Part shown: positions 55,941 to 64,000 of the stretch, one piece after another
How positions within the stretch are numbered: position 1 is the first letter of the stretch
Layout: every line of letters starts with the position of its first letter
Assembly: GCA_029565915.1 (NCBI GenBank)
Contig: JAKQNG010000296.1
Location: 1 to 64,000 of the forward strand
Source: Deltaproteobacteria bacterium
Lineage (GTDB): Bacteria; Myxococcota_A; Polyangia; JAAYKL01
Length of the DNA: 64,000 nt
Direction of reading: 5' to 3'
Notes under the pieces: generated by a model
What the model saw: the letters and a program-made list of their open reading frames with translations, nothing else
What the model was told of the DNA's origin: nothing
The model's database searches: none
Program-made: the position numbers and the translations under genes

Positions 55941-57596
55941 TTACAGCAGCAGCCGGTTGTGTTCCGAACGGGATTCTCCGGCACTGGATACCCGGATGGC
56001 CGCCTGATCGTGTACGGGACAGGCGAATTCGCAGGCGCCGCAGCCGCTGCACCGATCGGGCACGACAAACGGACGTTTCAGGACAATGCTTCGACCATCG
56101 ACGGTCACCGTGACCTCCTCCAGTCGGATGGCTTTTGGCGAAATGGGACAGAACTCCTCGCAGACCGTGCAGGGCGTGGCCATGCCAAAGGGCAGGCAGC
56201 GCCCCTGATCGATGAACGCGGTGCCGATGCGCACCAGCGCCGCACCCCGCGCGCCGGTTTTTTCGTTTTCGCTGACGCGCAAGATGGCCGCCGTGGGACA
56301 GACCTGCGTGCAGAGCGTGCAGGTGGGCTCGCAGTACCCCACCCGGGGCACCAGCACGGGTGTCCACAGGCCTTCGACGCCGGCTTCATCCAGCGCCGGA
56401 TGCAGCGCGTTGTTGGGACAGATCTTCATGCACTGACCGCACCGGATGCAGCGGGCCAGAAAATCTTCTTCTGCCACCGCGCCGGGAGGCCGGATGCAGG
56501 CGGGATCGGGCCGTCCTTCCGGTCCCGTCACACCGCCCCGTCGCAGCACGGGAACCAGCAGAGCGCCCGCCGCCAGACCCGTGGCCAGATGCCGCTTGCG
56601 CAGATCGGGCCCGTCCGCCACCTGTTCGCCCAGACCGCCCACCGCGGCAAAATGCAGCGCGTCGTCTTCGCACACAGCCACGCAGTTCATGCACAGGTCG
56701 CACTCCGCACGCTGCCAGTCCGTTCCGGGCAGAGGAGATGCCGCCCCCGAACAGGCCTTTTCGCACTTGCCGCAGTTGGTGCATTTTGATTCGTCCTTGC
56801 GCAGCACCAGCAGCGAACGCTGCCCGGACAGTCCCAGCAGGGCACCCAGGGGGCAGAGATAGCGACACCAGAACCTTGGATGGAACCGGTTGGCAATCAA
56901 TACGGCGACAAAGAAGAGGGACACCAGCAGGCCGCCGGACACCAGCAGCCCGTTGTGATGCACGAGCAGGCCCGCAGCGCCGTCGTACAGGCGATCGGAT
57001 ATCTGCTGCACGGCCGTGGAATCCGCCGCCGACATCCGCCCGATGAAACCACCGGCAACGAAATCGATGACCGGCAGGACCGTCAGCGCGATGCCCCGCG
57101 TCACAAGGGACAACGGATCGAACAGCCCGGCAATGGCCGAGCCGCAGAGGGCCGCCAGCAGGCTTCCCGCCAGCAGATAGTATTTGATTCGATGGCCGGG
57201 CTTCGGCCGGTTCGCGCGGATGCGCGCCGCTGTGGACAGGGTGGGACGGAACGCGGAACAGGCGTGGTTCAGCGTGCCCATGGGGCACACCCACCCGCAG
57301 AAGAAACGGCCCAGAAAGACGGCCGTCCCCAGCACGATGAGGCTCCACAGCAGGGTGGATGGCACGGTCCAGGTGGACAGGAACACCAGCAGCAGGGCCA
57401 GCGGATCGATGTCGAGGAACGCTTCCACGGGCCACGGAACGCGGGTGACGTTTCCTGCGTCGTAACCCGCGCCCGTCAGATCGGCCGTTGCAAAGATGAG
57501 CAGCAGAAAAACGGCCAGAAACGCTATCTGGGAGATGCGGCGACCTGCGCGCCAACGGGCCCAGAAGATCCTGCGTCGGTCCCGGTCCCCGGCCAT
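55941..57596 (-). CDS. NapH-like polyferredoxin membrane protein
   Basis: Membrane helices with CGWVCPMG and CRYLCPLG; multiple CxxCxxCxxxC 4Fe-4S motifs; start 57596. Confidence 0.9.
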   Translation of the reverse strand: MAGDRDRRRIFWARWRAGRRISQIAFLAVFLLLIFATADLTGAGYDAGNVTRVPWPVEAFLDIDPLALLLVFLSTWTVPSTLLWSLIVLGTAVFLGRFFCGWVCPMGTLNHACSAFRPTLSTAARIRANRPKPGHRIKYYLLAGSLLAALCGSAIAGLFDPLSLVTRGIALTVLPVIDFVAGGFIGRMSAADSTAVQQISDRLYDGAAGLLVHHNGLLVSGGLLVSLFFVAVLIANRFHPRFWCRYLCPLGALLGLSGQRSLLVLRKDESKCTNCGKCEKACSGAASPLPGTDWQRAECDLCMNCVAVCEDDALHFAAVGGLGEQVADGPDLRKRHLATGLAAGALLVPVLRRGGVTGPEGRPDPACIRPPGAVAEEDFLARCIRCGQCMKICPNNALHPALDEAGVEGLWTPVLVPRVGYCEPTCTLCTQVCPTAAILRVSENEKTGARGAALVRIGTAFIDQGRCLPFGMATPCTVCEEFCPISPKAIRLEEVTVTVDGRSIVLKRPFVVPDRCSGCGACEFACPVHDQAAIRVSSAGESRSEHNRLLL

Positions 57597-58561
57597 CAGA
57601 GTTCTGTCACTTTGACCCGCGACAGATCGGCTGTCCCCAGTCCCCGCTGTTGCGCGAGGGCGAGGTATGGCAGGTCCGCCGGTGTCAGTCCGATGAGGCG
57701 GCAGGACCAAGCGTCCACCGCCACCTGATCCGTCGATGCGATGACCTTGCCCACTTCCTGCGTGTCCGCCAGGTTTCCGCCCTGGGGACCGTTGCGCAGC
57801 AGCACGCGGGTGGCATCCATGACCGTGAGGGTGGGCCGGATGAACTCCGCGAGATCGGCAATGGAGTCGTCAATGCGCTGGTGGAGGCGGTTTCTGCGGC
57901 CGCCGAGGATGCCGTAGAGGTTTTTCATGGCGCCCGTAAACTTCGACAGCCCGTGATGCTTGGCAATGGGCACGTTGATGAACCGATCCGCGGACACGGC
58001 GGGCACCAGCACCGGCATCCGTCCCAGGATGATGCCGCCCATGTCGTAGTCGCGGAACCGGTGTTCTGCCGGCAGGATGACTTCTGCCCCGGCTGCCTGT
58101 GCCGCTTTCCAGATGCCCGAACGAGTGAAGCACCGCTCCGGATCATTGCAGGTGTTGTCGGTCACCACCACCGCCCCGGCCCCGGCTTCGAAACACAGCC
58201 GGACCAGTGTTGCCACCACCTCCGGATTCGTGTTCGCCGCCTGCACGGGGGTGCGGTCCCATCCGATGTTGGGCTTGATGACCACCCGGTCGCCCTTTTT
58301 GACAAACGCCCCGATGCCGCCCAGCTCCTTTACGGCGGCCCTCACCGCGCGGTCCGGATCGCCGCCGGCCACCACCAGCCGGGGGCGGTCCTCCTGTTGT
58401 GGGGCGCGGAAATCCCGCACCTGCCGCACGGCTGCCCGTTTTACCGGCTCGTCGCGCCCCCTGTCGCTCGACAGACAGGCACCGCCCACGCAGGCCGAGA
58501 CCCCGGCGCAACCCAATGCCGCGCGCTTGAGAAACTCCCTGCGGTTCCAGGCATCGGTCAT
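57596..58561 (-). CDS. DUF362 domain protein with Tat signal
   Basis: NRREFLKRAALG Tat motif; VKKGDRVVIKPNIGWDR, VVTDNTCND, AKHHGLSKFTGAMKN. Confidence 0.92.
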   Translation of the reverse strand: MTDAWNRREFLKRAALGCAGVSACVGGACLSSDRGRDEPVKRAAVRQVRDFRAPQQEDRPRLVVAGGDPDRAVRAAVKELGGIGAFVKKGDRVVIKPNIGWDRTPVQAANTNPEVVATLVRLCFEAGAGAVVVTDNTCNDPERCFTRSGIWKAAQAAGAEVILPAEHRFRDYDMGGIILGRMPVLVPAVSADRFINVPIAKHHGLSKFTGAMKNLYGILGGRRNRLHQRIDDSIADLAEFIRPTLTVMDATRVLLRNGPQGGNLADTQEVGKVIASTDQVAVDAWSCRLIGLTPADLPYLALAQQRGLGTADLSRVKVTEL

Positions 58562-58573
58562 GAAAACACCTCG

Positions 58574-59893
58574 CTATCGACGGGCTTTTTTCGGCGCGGG
58601 TTTTTTCGGTGCCGGCTTTTTCGGGGCAACCTTGGCCGGTGCCTTTTTAGGTTCCGGCTTTTTGGGAGCGGCCTTCACCGGCGGTTTTTTCGGTGCCGGC
58701 TTCTTCGGGGCCACCTTGGCCGGCGCCTTTTTGGGTTCCGGTTTTTTGGGAGCGGCCTTCACCGGCGGCTTCTTCGGTTCGGGCTTCTTCGGGGCCGCCT
58801 TCACCGGGGCCTTCTTCGGTTCGGGCTTCTTCGGGGCCGCCTTCACCGGGGCCTTCTTCGGTTCCGGCTTCTTCGGGGCCGCCTTCGCCGGGGCCTTCTT
58901 CGGTTCCGGCTTCTTCGGGGCCGCCTTCACGGGTGCCTTCTTCAGCTCGGACTTCTTCGGTGGTTCGGATTTCCGCGCCGCCGCGTCCTTTGCCGCCTGC
59001 TTCCTGGCCTCAATTTTCTTCAACTCGGCCACCCGGTCCTCTTCTGCCCGTCGCACGGCCCGTTCCTTCGCCCGCCGCGCCTCTTCCTCTTCTTCCCGGC
59101 GCGCCCGCTCTTCCTCTTCCTTCATCCGCTTCTCCTGCTCGAGCCGCGCCTGCAGGGCCAGCTTCTTGTGGTCCACGGAATTTTCAATTTTTGCCACCAT
59201 GCGTCCGCAGGCGGGACAGAAGTCGATGATATCTTCCTGTACCAGCCTGGCCCGGATGCCCGTCGGCAGTTCCATGCGGCACACCCGGCAGATGCCGTCG
59301 TGCAGCACGGTGAGGCCCACGCCCGAACGGGACTGGCGCAGTCGATCGTATTTGCGCAGCAGCGATGACGGAATACCGACCACCGCCTTACGCCGCTTTG
59401 CCTCCAGATCGTCGATCTGGTTTTTCAGCTTTTTCAGCTGGGCCTCCGGTGCCTGCTGGGACTTCTGCACTTCTTCGGACCGCTTCGCGATCTGCTCGTC
59501 CACCTTTGTCAGGTTTTTCTGCAGGGTCGCAAGCTGATCGTCCGTTTCCACCAGCAGGACGGCGAGCTTGTCCTCTTCGGTGCGCAGGGCCTCCGTGGAG
59601 GAGCGGTTGCGGGGCTTGAAGGCCCGCGTGCGGTTGGCGATGAGCTGCTTGATCGCCGTGCGGATGTCCTCCAGGGTATTCTGGTACATGTCCCGCTGGG
59701 CCCTGGTGGCGGTCTGGCTGCGCAGGAGCTCCGTCTGTTCCGCTTTCAGCTCGTTGAGCCGTGCGTCTTCGCGCATACAGCGTGCCTGTAATTCCCGCGC
59801 TTCATCCACCAGATCCCGGATTTTCAGATCGATATCCTGAACGGAGAGAAGCGCTTCCAATGATTTACTTTCCCGCAGTTGCATCCTGTTCAC
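58574..59893 (-). CDS. Coiled-coil C4-type zinc-ribbon protein with Lys/Pro/Ala-rich repeat tail
   Basis: Coiled coil, CRVCRMELP...CPACGRMV zinc ribbon, then about 9 copies of APKKPEPKKAPVKA-like repeats; alternative start 59884. Confidence 0.85.
   Translation of the reverse strand: MNRMQLRESKSLEALLSVQDIDLKIRDLVDEARELQARCMREDARLNELKAEQTELLRSQTATRAQRDMYQNTLEDIRTAIKQLIANRTRAFKPRNRSSTEALRTEEDKLAVLLVETDDQLATLQKNLTKVDEQIAKRSEEVQKSQQAPEAQLKKLKNQIDDLEAKRRKAVVGIPSSLLRKYDRLRQSRSGVGLTVLHDGICRVCRMELPTGIRARLVQEDIIDFCPACGRMVAKIENSVDHKKLALQARLEQEKRMKEEEERARREEEEEARRAKERAVRRAEEDRVAELKKIEARKQAAKDAAARKSEPPKKSELKKAPVKAAPKKPEPKKAPAKAAPKKPEPKKAPVKAAPKKPEPKKAPVKAAPKKPEPKKPPVKAAPKKPEPKKAPAKVAPKKPAPKKPPVKAAPKKPEPKKAPAKVAPKKPAPKKPAPKKARR
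58589..58960 (-). repeat. 42-bp (14-aa) tandem repeat encoding the K/P/A tail
   Basis: Successive AAPKKPEPKKAP[VA]K units in the translated sequence. Confidence 0.85.
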
Positions 59894-59995
59894 CTCTGGT
59901 ATCGAAATTATTAAACGATCTGGTACATTATGTCAAAGCGCCCCGAACCCGGGAAGCGCGGAAACACCGGACCGCCATCGACGAAACACAGACCC

Positions 59996-61888
59996 ATGAC
60001 TTTGACCCGATTGCCTTTTGATGTTGTTGTCATCGGCGGTGGCCACGCCGGCTGCGAGGCCTTTGCCGCGGCCTGTCGCGTCGGCGTCCGGGCCGCCCTG
60101 GTCACGCCTTCCCGTCAGGCAGTGGGCACCCAGCCCTGCAACCCGGCCGTGGGCGGACCCGGCAAGGGCCACCTGGTGCGCGAAGTGGTCGCCCTCGGCG
60201 GCATCATGGGTGAGGTGACGGATCGCAGCGGCATCCAGTTCCGCACTCTGAATCGCACAAGGGGTCCGGCGGTGCGGGCCACCCGCGTACAGACCGATTC
60301 GGCCGTGTACGTGCTGGAGATGATGGTCCGGCTCGAACAATTCCTCGACCGGGGCACCCTGCTGGAGGACACCGCCACCGCCCTGCACTGGAAAGGGGAT
60401 GGTCCGTCCCGTCGGATCACGGGCGTGCAGCTGGAGCGGTCGGGGTTCATTCCGACCCGCAGTGTGGTCATCACCACCGGCACCTTCCTGCGGGGCATGC
60501 TCTTCATCGGCGACGAAATGACCCCCGGCGGTCGGCGGAACACACCCCCTTCCGTGGATCTCGCCCTCTCCCTCGAACGCACGGGACTGCCCCTCATCCG
60601 CCTGAAGACCGGCACCTGCCCGCGCCTCTCCGGGGACAGCATCGACGTCTCCTCCCTGGAACCTCAGCCCGGCGACGATCCGCCGCCGTTCTTCAGTCCG
60701 GATACCCGGTCCTGTGCACTGCCCCAGCGCACCTGCCACCTCACCTGGACCGGTGAGCACACCCACGCGATCATCCGCGAGAACATGCACCGCTCGGCCA
60801 TGTACAGCGGGCTCATTTCGGGCACGGGCCCCAGGTACTGCCCGTCCATCGAGGCCAAGATCAACCGCTTTGCCGACAAGGACCGCCACCAGATCTTCCT
60901 GGAGCCCGAAGACCGGGACGGGCGGATCATCTATCCCTCCGGGCTGTCCACCAGTTTTCCGCGGGACGTGCAGGAGGCGATGGTCCACTCCATCCCCGGA
61001 CTGGAACGGGCCCGCATCGTGCGCTTCGGCTACGCGGTGGAGTACGACGCGGTCCAGCCCCGGTGCCTTTCGCCCCACCTGGAAGTGGACGGTTTCGCGG
61101 GCCTCTTCCTCGCGGGCCAGATCCTGGGCACCTCCGGCTACGAAGAAGCCGCGGCCCTGGGGCTCATCGCGGGCGCCAATGCGGCCCTTCTCGCGCGGGG
61201 CGACGCGCCCATCGTGCTGCGGCGGGATCAGGCCTACGCGGGCGTGATGATCGACGACCTGACGGGCACCGGCGTGGATGAACCCTATCGCATGTTCACC
61301 TCCCGGGCGGAGTACCGGCTGCTGCTGCGGGAAGACAACGCGGATGAGCGACTGCTGGCGGAGGGCCTGCGCGCGGGACTGATCGACGAGACGGCGGCCC
61401 GGCGGGTGCGGCAGGTGACGGATGCGGTGAAAGCCGCGGGGGACCGGTTGCGGGAGACCGTCGTCACCCCTTCGTCGGCGAACAACGCCACCCTGCGGGA
61501 GGCGGGTCTCGACGAGGTGAAGAAGCCGTCGTCGCTGCTCGATCTGGCGAGGCGGGAGGGCTGCGCGCTGGCGCGACTGTTGCCCCTGGCGCCCTGGCTG
61601 GGTGAGCTCGATGATCGGACCCGCACGCGGCTCGAAGTGGATATCCGCTACGAGGGATATCTGGGACGTCAGGAAGCGCAGGCCAAACGGCTGGGCGAAA
61701 TGGACACGGTGAAGTTTCCGCCGCAGATGGTGTTCCGGGGCATTTCCGGGCTGCGGGGTGAGGTGGTCGAAAAGCTCGAACAACTGCGTCCCGCCACCCT
61801 CGGCCAGGCGAGCCGGATTCCGGGCATCACCCCCGCCGCCATCGAAATCCTGCGGGTGTACGCGAAACGCCAGTCCGCGACACCGTGA
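59996..61888 (+). CDS. mnmG: tRNA uridine 5-carboxymethylaminomethyl modification protein MnmG/GidA
   Basis: VVVIGGGHAGCEAF, QPCNPAVGGPGKGHLVREVVALGG, SPHLEVDGFAGLFLAGQILGTSGYEEAAALG. Confidence 0.97.
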   Translation: MTLTRLPFDVVVIGGGHAGCEAFAAACRVGVRAALVTPSRQAVGTQPCNPAVGGPGKGHLVREVVALGGIMGEVTDRSGIQFRTLNRTRGPAVRATRVQTDSAVYVLEMMVRLEQFLDRGTLLEDTATALHWKGDGPSRRITGVQLERSGFIPTRSVVITTGTFLRGMLFIGDEMTPGGRRNTPPSVDLALSLERTGLPLIRLKTGTCPRLSGDSIDVSSLEPQPGDDPPPFFSPDTRSCALPQRTCHLTWTGEHTHAIIRENMHRSAMYSGLISGTGPRYCPSIEAKINRFADKDRHQIFLEPEDRDGRIIYPSGLSTSFPRDVQEAMVHSIPGLERARIVRFGYAVEYDAVQPRCLSPHLEVDGFAGLFLAGQILGTSGYEEAAALGLIAGANAALLARGDAPIVLRRDQAYAGVMIDDLTGTGVDEPYRMFTSRAEYRLLLREDNADERLLAEGLRAGLIDETAARRVRQVTDAVKAAGDRLRETVVTPSSANNATLREAGLDEVKKPSSLLDLARREGCALARLLPLAPWLGELDDRTRTRLEVDIRYEGYLGRQEAQAKRLGEMDTVKFPPQMVFRGISGLRGEVVEKLEQLRPATLGQASRIPGITPAAIEILRVYAKRQSATP

Positions 61889-62067
61889 AATCGGAGATCC
61901 ACCAGCAGCATTCCGATGACCCGGTGAGGTCCGGCCAGTTCATTCTGACGGGGTCACAACAGCTCGGCATGATGGAAAGCATCACCCAGAGTCTCGCGGG
62001 CCGCATCGGCAGCGACTGCGGCATCAATCACGGCACTGTGAGCAGCTGGCTCAGCGTTCTGGATTGT
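61885..62067 (+). pseudogene. Remnant of a DUF4143-family AAA+ ATPase with internal deletion
   Basis: [26 protein letters not shown] followed immediately by [20 protein letters not shown]; intervening family sequence missing. Confidence 0.65.
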
Positions 62068-62081
62068 GCTATACCATACAA

Positions 62082-64000
62082 ATGTATTGTTTGGGCAGCT
62101 ATATTCCCCTGTGGTGCCTCAGCCATTTTTCGTTCCTGGAGGGCGCCAGCCATCCCGAAGAACTGGTGGAAGAAGCCCACCGAATGGGGCTGCGTGCCAT
62201 CGCGATCACCGATCGGGACGGCGTATACGGCATGGTGAAGGCCCACATGAAGGCGCTGGAGCTGGGCATCCAGCTCATCGCCGGTGCGCAGATGACCCTC
62301 GCCGGCGGCGGTTGCGTGGTGCTGCTTGTCAAAGACGAGGCGGGATGGAAGAACCTGTGCACACTCATCTCAAAGGGTCGCCTCGCGGCGCCCAAGGGAC
62401 ACTGCGCATCGTCTCTCTCATCCGTCTGCGCCCACAGTGAGGGATTGATCGCCCTGCTGCCCGACACCGCCTTTGCCGCGGAAGAACCCCTGCGACGGGC
62501 CCTCGCATCCCTCCACCTCGCTTTTCAAAAAGACTGTTTTGCCCTGATCACGCGCCACCAGGAGCCGGCGGATCGTCCGCGCAACCACCGGATGTGCCGC
62601 CTGGCGCAGGAAGAAGGCGTCCCCGTCGCGGCCACCACCCGGGTGCTCTATCATACGAAGGCCCGCCGCCCCCTGCAGGACGTCCTCACCTGCATCCGCC
62701 ACGGCGTCACCCTTTCCGGGGCCGCTCCTTTCACCCATCAAAACGACGAACACCACCTCCATGCGCCCGCTTCGTTTGCCATGTGCTTTGCCGACCTGCC
62801 GCAGGCGGTGGCGATGACCGGCGCCATCGCGTCCCGCTGCCGGTTCTCCCTCGGCGCGCTCCGCTATCGATATCCGTCGGAAACCGGAGACGACGGCGTG
62901 TCCTCCTCGCAGCGGTTGCGTCAGCTCACCTTCGAAGGCGCAGCGGCGCGCTATGGCGGTGCCATCCCCGACCGGATCGCCCGGCAGCTCGAAACGGAGC
63001 TCGCCCTCATCGATGAACTCAACTATCCCGGATATTTTCTCACCATGTACGAGGTGGTGCAGTTCTGCCGGCAGCAGAACATCCTGTGCCAGGGGCGGGG
63101 CTCCGCGGCCAATTCGGCCGTCTGCTACTGCCTTGGCATCACGGCCGTGGACCCCATGCAGATGGACCTGCTCTTTGAGCGCTTTATCTCCAGGGAGCGG
63201 GCCGAGCCGCCGGACATCGATCTGGACATCGAGCACCGCCGCAGGGAAGAAGTCATCGCTTTTATCTACCAGAGGTACGGCCGCTCCCATGCGGCCATGG
63301 TGGCCGTGGTGGTGCGCTACCGGCCCCGCTCCGCCGTGAGGGATGCGGGGCGCGCCCTCGGGGTGGGCGAAGCGGCACTCGCCCGTCTTTCAAAGCTGCT
63401 GTCCCGGTGGGGCGCGGTGGAGGCGGACGCCTTTGTCAGCGCGGGTCTGTCACCGGATGTTCCCCTCTACGGCCACCTGCTGCAGATGGCTTCCCTGCTG
63501 GTGGATGTCCCCCGTCACCTGTCCATCCATCCGGGAGGATTCCTGCTGGGCAGCGAACCCGTCCACCACCTGGTGCCCGTGGAAAACGGCGCCATGCCGG
63601 GGCGCACGGTCATCCAGTGGGACAAGGACGACGTGGAGGCCATGGGCCTCTTCAAGGTGGACCTGCTGGCCCTCGGCGCCCTGACCCACCTGCACCTGTG
63701 CTTCGACCTGCTGAAGGAAACCCGCGGTCTGGCGGTGGATCTGGCGTCCATTCCCGCGGACGATGCGGACACCTGGGAGCTGATTTCCAGGGGCGACACG
63801 GTGGGCGTCTTCCAGATCGAAAGCCGCGCCCAGATGGCCATGCTGCCAAGGCTGCGCCCCCGCCATTTCTACGATCTGGTCATCGAGGTGAGCATTGTGC
63901 GGCCCGGCCCCATCACCGGCGGCATGGTCCATCCTTACCTGCGGCGCCGCCGCGGCGAAGAGGAAGTGACCTTTCCCCATCCCTGCCTCGAACCGATCCT
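62082..64000 (+). CDS. dnaE2: Error-prone DNA polymerase, DnaE2/ImuC-type alpha subunit (3' end beyond window)
   Basis: Frame open to window end: [93 protein letters not shown]. Confidence 0.93.
   Translation, partial: MYCLGSYIPLWCLSHFSFLEGASHPEELVEEAHRMGLRAIAITDRDGVYGMVKAHMKALELGIQLIAGAQMTLAGGGCVVLLVKDEAGWKNLCTLISKGRLAAPKGHCASSLSSVCAHSEGLIALLPDTAFAAEEPLRRALASLHLAFQKDCFALITRHQEPADRPRNHRMCRLAQEEGVPVAATTRVLYHTKARRPLQDVLTCIRHGVTLSGAAPFTHQNDEHHLHAPASFAMCFADLPQAVAMTGAIASRCRFSLGALRYRYPSETGDDGVSSSQRLRQLTFEGAAARYGGAIPDRIARQLETELALIDELNYPGYFLTMYEVVQFCRQQNILCQGRGSAANSAVCYCLGITAVDPMQMDLLFERFISRERAEPPDIDLDIEHRRREEVIAFIYQRYGRSHAAMVAVVVRYRPRSAVRDAGRALGVGEAALARLSKLLSRWGAVEADAFVSAGLSPDVPLYGHLLQMASLLVDVPRHLSIHPGGFLLGSEPVHHLVPVENGAMPGRTVIQWDKDDVEAMGLFKVDLLALGALTHLHLCFDLLKETRGLAVDLASIPADDADTWELISRGDTVGVFQIESRAQMAMLPRLRPRHFYDLVIEVSIVRPGPITGGMVHPYLRRRRGEEEVTFPHPCLEPI

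Noticed and set aside
58589-58960. CRISPR-like regular repeats
   Set aside because: Repeats are contiguous, in-frame and code for a K/P/A protein tail; no unique spacers
59933-61783. 616-aa minus-strand ORF opposite mnmG
   Set aside because: Shadow ORF; mnmG on the plus strand is unambiguous
1-64000. tRNA, rRNA, IS transposases, integrases, phage genes
   Set aside because: None recognised by eye in intergenic regions or in the ORF translations; a tRNAscan-SE/Infernal run would be needed to exclude small RNAs

Overview
High-GC (low-60s % by eye), gene-dense bacterial chromosome segment. Style suggests an anaerobic Myxococcota/Deltaproteobacteria-like organism: Ser-Asp-rich lipoprotein linkers, fibro-slime and DUF1566 lipoproteins, Hanks-type kinases, a sigma54 activator (taxonomic guess, low confidence). 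I support about 50 genes, mostly in tightly coupled operons. The main points of interest are: (1) a compact operon at 10439-13935 (ArsM-like methyltransferase, a 49-aa peptide with a C-terminal CC...C motif, a radical SAM/SPASM enzyme, and a thioredoxin-thioredoxin reductase fusion). The peptide is too short for the supplied ORF track, and its ATG overlaps the methyltransferase stop; this is a candidate thiol-peptide/RiPP-like system. (2) An orange-protein (ORP)-like NifX/MinD operon at 3786-6890 behind a sigma54 activator, with a near-consensus -24/-12 promoter just upstream, plus a second sigma54-like promoter with two tandem palindromes upstream of a VKOR-DsbA fusion gene. (3) A Ser/Thr kinase fused to a flavodiiron/ODP-like metallo-beta-lactamase domain. 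(4) A lipoprotein with 50 cysteines, internally duplicated and translationally coupled to a CDF metal transporter. (5) A triplicated DUF1566 lipoprotein array in a kinase/PEGA operon. Toxin-antitoxin-like pairs, several DUF4143 ATPases (two intact, two decayed) and two single-base homopolymer frameshifts are also present. No tRNA, rRNA, CRISPR array or IS transposase was recognised.
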